Source: Siphonodentalium dalli (taxonomy: Eukaryota > Mollusca > Scaphopoda > Gadilida > Siphonodentaliidae). From it: DNA of 64,000 nt. Under the pieces are notes generated by a model that was given only the letters and a program-made list of their open reading frames with translations, did not search any database and was not told where the DNA came from. Each line of letters opens with the position of its first letter. Within the stretch, counting starts at the first letter, position 1. This document shows positions 37,201 through 49,200 of the stretch, one piece after another. Location of the stretch: positions 47,499,797-47,563,796 of the forward strand of contig CP136061.1 in assembly GCA_032622095.1 (NCBI GenBank). The letters run 5' to 3'. A program made the position numbers and the translations under genes.

Positions 37201-40200
37201 GGCCAGACCTGTCTTGCGAACTCATTCTAGGTAATGGTCAGGTGAACTCATATACCACAAATCTTTTTAATCCATTTACATTTGTTCCAGTTATGACTCT
37301 TACAAATTCGGGACGGACAGATGGAACCCATTACTATATCCCCCGCAAATTTTAAATTTGGCGGGGGGATAAAAAAATATTTGTGCAAAAACGGAAACCA
37401 AAAAAATTTTAGATGTAAGAAAAAATGAAAAAAAATTGTTAAAGAATGTAAGAAAAAATTATAAAAAATGATAAAAATTGTTAAAGAATGTGAGAAAAAA
37501 ATGACGATAAAATTGCTAAAGAATGTAAGAAAAAATTATAAAAAAAGATAAAAATTGTTAAAGAATGTAAGATCAATTGATAAAAATTTAAGAAAAAATT
37601 GTTAGGCCAATGCATTCTCTTATATATGAGAGGTGACCTATGGTCGACTCGCATATATAAGAGAATGCATTGGCACAGGGTCTTTAATGTTGCACCAGCG
37701 CATCTCCCATCATGAAAGGGATAAACACCAATGGGACATTAGATATAAGTTGCTGGTTTTAGCATTGTGTCAGCTGCTTTATCAAGTGATGATGTTGTTA
37801 GTGTTATTTTGTGGTTGATAGCATGCCTAACCCACAATTAATTGATAATGCAATTAATCTGGGCAGCCTTTTAATGATCTGGTTTTCTAACTTCTTTCTG
37901 TAGATATATTTGCATTTTTATTGACATGGGAACTCCTTACCTAAAAAATGTACCTCTCCAATGATTTGACATCATTCAGTGACTGCTTACCTCTAAAATG
38001 TACCTCTCCAATGATTTGACATCATTGAGTGACTGCTTACCTCTAAAATGTACCTCTCCAATGATTTGACATCATTGAGTGACTGCTTACCTCTAAAATG
38101 TACCTCTCCAATGATTTGACATCATTGAGTGACTGCTTACCTCTAAAATGTACCTCTCCAATGATTTAACATCATTCAGTGACTGCTTACCTCTAAAATG
38201 TACCTCTCCAATGATTTGACATCATTGAGTGACTGCTTACCTCTAAAATGTACCTCTCCAATGATTTGACATCATTCAGTGACTGCTTACCTCTAAAATG
38301 TACCTCTCCAATGATTTGACATCATTCAGTGACTGCTTACCTCTAAAATGTACCTCTCCAATGATTTGACATCATTGAGTGACTGCTTACCTCTAAAATG
38401 TACCTCTCCAATGATTTGACATCATTCAGTGACTGCTCATCTTGTATCACCGCAACAACTTCCTTCAGGGGATACTGAAATAATACACCATGAAATAAAG
38501 AGATCACTTAATAGGAGTCAACAATATTATTGATAAAATAACAACACTCTTTTGTTGGTAATTTTCAGCCTCATGGCCTTCTTCAACCAGATGATAATAT
38601 GAACAGGTTACATTACAATAGATTGAAGAGTTCACGTAAACCTGACATTTCATGTGTGAGGACTTATAAACTCTTCAGTCAATTGTAATGTACTCAGTGA
38701 TCAGATATCGAATTTATAGTTATTGGTGGCCTGGTAAAAAGTCATCAAACTGACAGTCTCGGGCCAAATTGCAGATGAAGATGGATAACACTAAAATAGT
38801 GGCTTTGGCCTTATATATATTGACAATCCGGCCATATTTCGTTGAACAAAATGTTGAAAAATAACACGTTTTGGACAATTTTATACTATAGTTGACTGAG
38901 GTTAGCATTATTTTTGGGCAATTAATCAATTCTGATAACTGAAAGGGCATTTAAAAAAATGTGGTTGTTGTTGGAATCTGATGATATGGGGACCATCAAA
39001 TTAGGGGTGATACAGTCACAACTGACTGTCTTCCTAGCACCACTGGTGACTACCCTTGGGTGATGAGGGAAGTGGGAAGTGCCTGCAAACAGTTAACCCT
39101 TTCTATACTAACTACTCATTGACGAGTAGTTTCCTTAGGAAATGTGCAGATAAAAAGCTTGTTTGCTGAACTTATTATCTGAACATTTCCCTCCAATAAT
39201 TATGACTCCTTCTGCACTTTTAGTATTATTTTATTATCCATCCAACAAATAGGAATCCTTCTGTGCTATTATCTGACGTCTGCTTATTCTTCCTTAACAC
39301 CCATAGAATAATAGAACATTCCAATGTATACTTTTATAACTGATTGGAGAATCTATTTAGTAAAGATAGGGTAAACTCAGTATTTTTATTTGGTTGACAT
39401 GCCTGCAACAGAATAATAGACTGTTCCAATGGATAATTATAGAACTGAATGTAAAATCCATTTAGAAGTGAGTGGATTATCTAGAAACAACACTCACCTT
39501 GAGAGGGAGAACATTTCTGTCTCGGACAAGTCTTCCCATCACAATTACTGTCTGCATCTTTGACACAGCATTCTCTATCTTACAGTCAATAAGATCATCT
39601 CTACAATGGAGAACAAATCATGATAAACTGCATTCACAAGTCATAGATAATTCACTATCTTATAGTCAATAAAATCATTTCTACAACGGAGAACAAATTA
39701 AGATAAACCTGCATTCACAAGTCATAAAGAATTTTCTATCCCACAGTCGATGCATTCATCTCTACAATAGGGAAAATTAATGAAAAATCAAGACCTAATC
39801 TGGTTGGTGTGTTGACCCAGTGAATACGAGGTCGCAGCAATCATATAATATTATTTATTATCCATCCCTTAACTAACACTCTTTCTGATAGGGCAAAAGC
39901 CGTCATATGATAATCAGGGAAAAAGTAAATTAGGTCTGGACTCGTTTTGTAAATTCTGCTATAAACTGGGGACAAGTTGTAGATCATCTATTTAATTAAC
40001 TCAACGTTACATGGATTTTGGCCGAAGGGCCTTCCTCAATGTTATAGATAAAAAAAATCATAAATCGCTTAAAATGGCTACATGTTTCCAGTATCAAATA
40101 TCAACAACAAAAAGCTTTTTCTTATAAGCTCATTACTAATTTAACACTTTCTTTACTAAATACACATTTTGTGTAGTTCCCTTAGGAAATATGCCATTTG

Positions 40201-43200
40201 TTGAACTTATTAACTGAATATTTCTCATTAATGAATATTGTATTATCACTTATATTATCTATTCGTTAGCTCATATTTCCTGAACATCCCTCCAGATGAA
40301 TAATAGACCATTCCAAAGTATACTTTTATAACTGAGTGGGAGAATCCATTTAGTAATGAAAGGGATAAATAAACCCACCTTGGCTCGGGAATCATAAGAA
40401 AGTGAACACTCCTTGTGTCCTGTTTCCCCATCGATGTCGGGTCGAGAAGTTTTCGTAGATTTTGGAACATGTATTCTGTCAGGAATGGCACAAAAGGAGA
40501 CTGAAATAGACAAAAACAAAAGAGTGATTTCCGATGTAAGAAACAAGATCATGATATTTCAAACTTCTGGTCATAATTTTGTTGGTGTATGTACTAAAAA
40601 ATTTATTCTATGCCTAATTCCCACATATCAAACATACGAATATCTAAATATAATGTCTACTAATTAAAAGTTTATTCCTATAATAGGAATCAGGTTAATT
40701 CAAGTATTATTTTCATGGCATCAAGACAGTACCCGATAAGGTCATTAAAATACAATTCATTCTCTGCCTATTATAAATTGAAGGAAAGAGGGACGCTTTT
40801 CTTTTTTGAATGAAATTCAAGAAATTAAGGGACATATATGCAATTTTATGGAATATAATCCTAAAAGTTGGCAATCAATAGATATAACCGATCATCTAGT
40901 GCCTTACAGAAATATAATCTTCTTGAAGACCAAAACATATCTTCAGGTCTTCTCACAAAGTTAGTTGTCATTAAGCTGGTACTTTGGAATATCACAAGCT
41001 ATAACTCCTATGTTCTTACCATGAGTCTAACTATTGAAAGAAGGACACTGTACAAAGTTTCTACGGACTTCAGGCAGTCTTCTGTTCCGTTTTCACCCTG
41101 GAAAATATATGTTCAAATCATTGTAGCATTAAGCACAAAATCAAAATTATTGAAAAAAAACTTACTCCAACTGAGTCAGCAACATGAAAATCATGCAATA
41201 ATTTAATACATAGATGTAAAAATAATCATGTTCTTAAAGCAAAATGTGCTTTCTTTCTAAGTTCATCAGGCAAATGCGGCTTGGGAAAAACACAAGGCCC
41301 GTATTGAAGTATTTCACAAATTTATAGACCTATTTTGAATCCTTGGACTGGATAGGAATGTGACAAAAGCAGGATAGGTATAATTTTAGGCTCCAGTTGG
41401 GCTTCAAACACAGGGTTTCCACTATAGGGGCAGTGCTTTTATGGTCCCTTTCCCCTTACCTAAATTTTCCTACCTGATCCACAGATTAGAGCCTACATCA
41501 CTCATGTATCTCCCACTAAATAAAATAAACAGGGAGATATAATCAAGGATAATTTTCTTTGCTAGCTAATGTGGTCACCAGTGAACCATTTTGCAGGAAA
41601 AGAATGCTTTTCAGAGCTACAAATATCAACAATTATTGCCTTATTCTGAAAGATATCAAAGCAGAAAACGCTAAATGCTACATGGTTGATTCTGCACACA
41701 TGTGACATGGCACTGGTTATGTTGCGATTATGTTCTCAAATAACACTGTTCTGACTGGTTCTGATTATGTAAACGAGGTCCAGATGTTAGCCACTGAAGA
41801 GTGATCAAGAATATTTTATAGTATAAAATGTTGTCATGAATGTTCTGAAGTCAGACATAGAAGTAAATTGTGAATATTAACAATTTACTCTACCGTTGTT
41901 GATGGCAGTAGGAAAAATTGTCAGTACAATTATTTTACCTGCAAATTTAACTTGAAGTTTTGTTCAAAAGTATTACGGTACCTATACAATATAAATATTT
42001 TTAAGAATATTTATATGCAGTGCCAAATGACAACACGGTTGCATTTCTTAACCCTTCAAATTGTTAAAAATAAAACACAAGTACGTTTCCTTGACTTAAT
42101 CTACTTATATTACCGCAGACATTCAGAACTTGGCTTAAATTATTGACTGATTTACTAGATAGTATTAGATATTCAAGTTTATTGATAGACAGATTTCCCC
42201 CAGCAGCTACAGGGGTGCCATTCCCCCAACCCCTAGCGAAAACCTTGAAAAATAGACTTTCAAAAGTAAACCTATGTTTGGGGATACCCATGAACCAGGC
42301 ACTGTAAATTTATTATTTTAGGACCGATATAATCGGACTTGACACTAAAAACTAAAAACTATGCTATTAAGGTATTTGGTTAATCTTTTTCAATACTTAC
42401 TTTGATACGCTTTCTGTTCATTCTAACATACCAATTTGTTAGCTGGTCAACAAATTTAACAAGTCTTGGCATGACAGTATACAATCTGTAGGCTGAAAAC
42501 ATTCAATTATTTTTTTAATTGATCATAATTTATTAATAATAACCTCTTGGATCATATACGATAATATCTTTTCTTCTAAATTTTTAAACTGCTGGAGGGC
42601 CCTGCATCACACCCTTATACTTATATTATATTCAATATAGTGAATGTGATTTAACTAAAGGAACAAGGTCAAAATAGGTAGATACATGAAATTTTATCCA
42701 ATTGATAACCAATGAAATAACATAATTTCACGGAAGTCCACAAAATTCCCCATTGCCATATGATATGTGTATATTGTACAGTTTCCGGAAAGACCATAAG
42801 ATTAACAATTGTTACTTACCTGCCATTTCATTTTTGACGAACTTGATGAGAGATTGTGTGAATGAGATGATCCACCGGTCCATGTAGTTGTCGGATACCT
42901 TCCACGTGCTTTCATTGAATACAAACTGTATATCTTCTTCCTGTGGAATGCCAGGACATAATAAAATTAAAAATACTTCATTAAGAATTTGGAAATAGGC
43001 CAAGGTACAGCCATCTATAGGATAACTGAGAATGAAATTGAAATTTTCACAAACTTACAGAAAACACTAGAGAAAAGAAAAATATAATTCAAGATTTCAG
43101 TTATAAATCAAGTGAATTTTATCATAAATCACTGTGCAGATTTCATTTCATATTTAGGTTTTCTGAACTATGCCATATTTATATATCGAGTACACACCTT

Positions 43201-46200
43201 TTCTAGTCGATAGACATTCTGGAATAGGAATCGGTAGGCATTGTACCATGGCAGGAAGACATCCTTCAGTATATCTCGTACACCTTCCTCCTGGAATCTC
43301 AGGTTCTCTGCCCTCACAGCTGGAGAATTCGTCAAGTATAACCTAAAAGAGTTAACATTCAATTGTCAAGTACAACCTAAAATAGTTAACATTCAATTGT
43401 CAAGTACAACCTAAAATAGTAAACATTCAATTGTCAAGTGCAACCTAAACTAGTTACAGTTCTATTGTCAAGTTCAACCTAAAATAGTTAATGCTCAATT
43501 GTCAAGTACAACCTAAAATAGATAACGTTCAATTGTAAAGTACAACCGGGGGCATAACAAGCAATTGACTTATTGAACACTTGTTCTCGACTTTCCAAGC
43601 CACCTATGTAGCGATTGGCTGATTGCGATTAACTCAACCAATCACAATAAGTGATTACTTTGGCCAAATTGAAAAACCTTAAAACAAGGAACCTGATAGT
43701 CTCGCACAATTCATTCCCGAAATCTTTGCAGCATTTAAGGAATATATAATATATATTAATGGATCATTATTAGAATAACTGATATATAATATATATTAAT
43801 GGATCTGTTATAAGAATACCTGATAGCATCAGCTCCATATTTCTCCACAATTTCCATTGGATCGGGATAATTTTTCTTCCTTTTACTCATTTTCTGACCA
43901 TCTCTGGAAGACAGAAAAATTAACTAGAAATGACAGTTTGCTTAGGAAGCAGTATGAGAAGACTCACAAGATACTGATATGAATGAGGTCGGTAACTTAA
44001 TCAGACCAGAGAATATGGTGCAGGAAATTGCAGAATGAGGTCCCCAGTGGGTGAATTTAGTGACATTACCCCGCACAGCGGGCTAGCATCCCTCTGGGGA
44101 CCTCATTTTCTTTGGAAAGTATCTTTATTATCAAAATAACAAGTTTTTGTGGAAACTTCTTCACAAAGATTCATTTTCTTTTTTCGCTTAATTTCTGTAT
44201 ATCCCCAAATTGAAAGACGGCACATTTCATAATTGAGGTGCCCAATGGACGCACATCACAATATTCACCATCTGGGAACAAGCCTTGAAATAGGGTGTCT
44301 GTCATTTGCAGAATGAGGTCCCCAGAGGGTGAATTTAGTGATGCTACCCTGCATAGCGGGCTAGCATCACCAAATTCACCCTCTGGGAACCTCATTCTGC
44401 TGAGGTGTAAGCAGAATGAGGTCCCCAGAGGGTGAATTTGGTGATGCTAGCCCGCTATGCAGGGTAGCATCACTAAATTCACCCTCTGGGGACCTCATTC
44501 TGAAAATGACAGACACCCTATTTCAAGGCTTGCAGAGTGGTATGAGTTCGAATTTTAGAAATGAAAATTTTTATTCTGTGAACAGTAATTGAATCAAACT
44601 TTGCTTACAACTGTATAACCAGAATAATAAGTGGCAAATTTGAAATGTCGAAAAAGGGGCATTACTTTGTCAGAAATGAAAGGACCGAACCCTAATTCAA
44701 ACTGAACCTGTATTTTCATGTGTTTAATCCACATACTAAATTTGAAAGCTATCGGATAATCATATAACTTGAGTTATCATCCTGACATCAGCAAATTCTA
44801 AGTCGAAAAGGGGCATAACTCCATCAGATATGGTCAGACTAGATCCAAATTCGAACTTGATCGGACTTTCTCATATGAAGGTCACATACTAAGTTTCATC
44901 AAATTCTGTCAAATGTTATTCAAGTGAACATGCTGACAACAAAAGTTTCAGATGGGCGGACACAAAGACAAATGGGCACCACTCATTTCTAGAGTCACCA
45001 GAAATTGTTTTTCAGGCGACAATTTGGATAGAATCAGATGTTGGTCTGGCATGTAATAAACACAGAACCGCATATGTTACTAGCCAACTATTTATGGTGC
45101 CATTGCACAAGGATATGTTCAAGGTCTTATGACATCGCATTTGTGCAATAAACTGACTGAATAACACAGGAGGGCAATTCCGTGTATGTAATGCTGCACC
45201 GTTTTACTGTTCATCATTATTATATGACCATGCCACTTACTTGGCTAATATTAGTCCATTAGCTATGAGATTCTTGAATGGTGGTTTACCAAACAACAGT
45301 GTAGAAACCACCAACAGAGTGTAGAACCTGAAAAAGTAATTTGTTCAGAACAAAGTTGTCTAGCGCATACTCAAACAGACAGATCCCTGCTGAGAATGTA
45401 ATCAATCGCCCAATGAACTTAATGTAGTGGAGCACCAGTCAAATGTTCTGCACCAAAATAAAATTACCACCATCTACAGTAATGCCCGAAGTAATCGACC
45501 TCTTAACCAAAGCAGAATTATGGGTAACTTTTCAGGATTTAGTCGGCGAGAGCTTTCCGATGAATGGCAACAAGCCATATTTCCGACTAAATCCTGAAAA
45601 GTTATCCATAATTCTGCTTTGGTTAAGAGGTCGATTACTTAGGGCATTACTGTATATATGAACTCTTAGAATTTCTTTTTCGACAATTCTCTCATATAGT
45701 CATGAAAAATGTGTTCAAGTACTGATTTATATGCATATTTCTTCTACTGAAAAACTATTCTCCAAACAAGGATCAAGAAAAGCGTCCAAATATGCAGGCC
45801 CAAATCTTGATTGGTACAACTGAAATACCCTTAGAATTTTTTCGACATCCCTTTATAATACCAGTATATTGTTTCAGTTAGAAATGAAAAGAAAACTCAG
45901 ATTAATTTAGCTGATGAGTGTTTGATACAAAGGCTTTCTTACCATCCTCTGGTCTGGTCAATCCCTTCAGCAATGAAGTCGGCTGGAAACACGTCCTCAA
46001 AATCTTTCTTGTGTTCAAATGGATAATGACTCTGAGCATAGGGCATGCTTCCACTCTCGAACCAGCAGTCAAACACTTCAGTCACTCGATGAAGGTCACC
46101 TTTACCCATTGTTGATGGAATGGTTATCTGATCAACACTGGAAAAGATTTATAAAATATATATAGGAGAGTAGTAGTTTCAGCTTGAAAAGATTTTCTAA

Positions 46201-49200
46201 ACAATTTAACCCTTTACCCAACAGAAGGGCCCTGTGCCAATGCATTCTCTTACATATGCGAGTCGACCATAGGCCAATGCATTCTCTTATATATGCGAGG
46301 CGACCTATGGTCGACTCGCATATATAAGAGAATGCATTGGCACAGGGCATAACTGTAACTATCACAATGTGGTCAAGGAGCCGGTTCCAATGATATCCAT
46401 ATTTGTATGGTTCTATTGAGACAGACCGAAGATATTTTAGGCTGTTGAAGTTTATTTGGCTGGTTTTGGCCAGTTTGTTGGGTAAAGGGTTAATTGAAGC
46501 CATTCCATAATTTTTAATCCGTTCCCACACATGCGGGTGTGTGGGATGGAAACACACACAACTTAATCGACAGTAGACTCGACAACACGAACTTCACTGC
46601 AGAAAAATATCTTCAAACAAGATAATCTGAGTTTCAAGATCCATGTGTGCTTGAAGCATGATCCACATTATTCAGGTTTTATAGATGTTATAAATTCTAC
46701 ATGGCTTGTAATAGAATAAGAGCATAGAATGTTCATACAAGTAATGGATTACCATTTCTGTACAACAACTAGTTAAGTATAATAATTTATGATACTCAAA
46801 ATATATAAATATCATGATAAGTTAATATGGTGAATCTAATCTTTAAAATAATGTATGCAATAAATCATACTGGGATTTGGCTTTGTGATGAATACGTACT
46901 GTTCTCTATGCAGGTCTGTTACTCTCACACCAGAGAGTTTCTCCAGTTCATCTATAGAACCAATGCACACAACCTGCCGGTAAACATGAGCAGTATACTA
47001 ATCTGGTAGAAATCCATAAAGTTATGATGAAGGTGATGTACAGTCATGGTCACAATTAATCCCCCCCCCCCCTCAAGTTGCCCCCCACCCCCATGTGATA
47101 ACAGCCTGTTGTAATAAGGATTATATTTGGCTTCAAATAAAATAAAAGGTCGGCCGACCACAGTGTCCCCCGACAACGTGGCAAGTCGATGGCCGCTTTG
47201 TTAAAGAAATTTTTTTAAATGTCGATGGCCGCTTTGTTAAAGAAATTAAAAAAAACTGTTGAAATGTTCTAAGTCGAAAGGGTTAATAATTCCGTAAAAA
47301 AAAAAATGTTTACGTCATCTATATACATGTTGCACATCTGCAATATGTGGGTAACAATACTCTGAAGTTTCAAATATCTACGATCAAAACTGTAGGAGGA
47401 GTTGATTACACCATGAAGGTACCCTCATACAGAAAATTATAAAAAGTTGAAAGGCCCATAACTCTGGGAAAAATCATTGGATCAAACTCAAATTCGAACT
47501 TGACCTGTATTTTGATATGAACAACCCACAAAAAAAACAGAATTTCCAATTAAACAATCCAAACTTCAGTTATCATCCGGAAACCAAAGAAAAAAGAAGA
47601 AATTGAATTTTCTAAGTCGAAAAAAGTCCATAACTCTCAGTAAACTCTAGGAAAAATCATCGGATCAAACTCAAATTCGAACTCAACCAGTATCTTGATA
47701 TGACTGATCCACACAAAAACGGTATTTACAATTAAACGATCCAAACTTGAGATATCATCCGGAAACCGAGAAAGTGAGAAATTTTCAGAGAATTGCAGAG
47801 CACCTGTGTGCTTGGTTGGGACACCTACATACCAAGTTTCAATCAAATCGGATTATCATTACTGGAGTTATAACTCCGGACGGACGGAGCTGATTACAAT
47901 AGTCCCCCGAAAAATAAATTTTACGGGGGACTATAAGTGGGAGCTTGAAAGTCTTCAATGGCCAGTATTAAGGTTCTCTTTAAATGAAATGTATAGCAAC
48001 CTTACCAAGAGTTTCCAAGAAATGTGGAATTCACATTGTGGCATATTTTATCTGAAAATGTTCTCATTGTTGAGTGATAACATCATACATCATTTCATAG
48101 GCAAGGAATCGATACACAGCATGTCAGCAATCTTGAAGACCAAAAAACTGCCATTATTATAAATGAACATATGAGATGCATAAATGAACGGACAGTAAAC
48201 TTATTTGTCTCTAGCGATTATCGGACATAATCCACAAGAACAAAATCATGAATAATATGATGGAGAAATACCGATTATTAGTACTAGATATACTACTTTT
48301 TATCTTCGCTTATCGAGATGGCTACAGGATTGCCCCAGTATATAGTTATAAAACATGTGATGTGTAAGAAGTAATGAATGTTAGACATACTTCCTCGCCA
48401 TCTTCACTCATCCAGATAGGTATGGGAGTGCCCCAGTATCTGTTTCTAGATACGGCCCAGTCCCGTGCATCTCGCAGCCAGTTAGCGAATCTTTTCTCTT
48501 TCACAAACTCAGGAACCCTGCATGAAGAGAGAAAGATAACTTGTCGAGATATGAATATATATTTGTGCAAATGGTATATGTTCCATATTATTCAATTTTC
48601 ATGATACATACTAGAATTACAAAACAAATAAAAAACATGATATGAAAGATATTCGACAACAAGCTTTAAAGCTTTTGGGAGACGTTTGTGTTTTGACTTG
48701 TGACCAGGCCCGTCTTGTGAGAGTGATCACAGACACTTTGTTATTTCATATATATGGGGAAAGGGTTTTATCTCATATATACCTGTGAGCCGGTTAGACA
48801 GGTGTCTCAAATTAAAGTAGTTTCATATGGAATAATTTGGGTTATGTGAGAGCAGTTTGGAGAAGTAAGGTGGTTGTCTGATGAAAATATGGAATGATTT
48901 TGATTATGTGAGAGGAGTTTGGAGAAGTAGGGTGGTTGTCCGATAAAAATATGGAATGATTTTGGTTATGTGAGAGGAGTTTGGAGAAGTAAGGTGGTTG
49001 TCCGATGAAAATATGGAATGATTTTGGTTATGTGAGAACAGTTTGGAGAAGTAAGGTGGTTGTCAGATGAAAATATGGAATGATTTATGTTAGGTGAAAG
49101 CAGTTTGGAGAAGTAAGGTGGTTGTCAGATGAAAATATGGAATGATTTATGTTATGTGAAAGCAGTTTGGAGAAGTAAGGTGGTTGTCAGATGAAAATAT

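Noticed and set aside
37937-38390. Alternative in-frame exon copies at E22
   Set aside because: The unit is 50 bases, not a multiple of three, and reading past the first donor meets TAG in the next unit, so the copies cannot add coding sequence.
46132-46557. ORF with IYKRMHW / YIRECIG-type peptide, also at 20075, 32900, 58913 and 62021
   Set aside because: Translation of the family A/A2 hairpin MITEs; the same peptide recurs wherever the MITE is.
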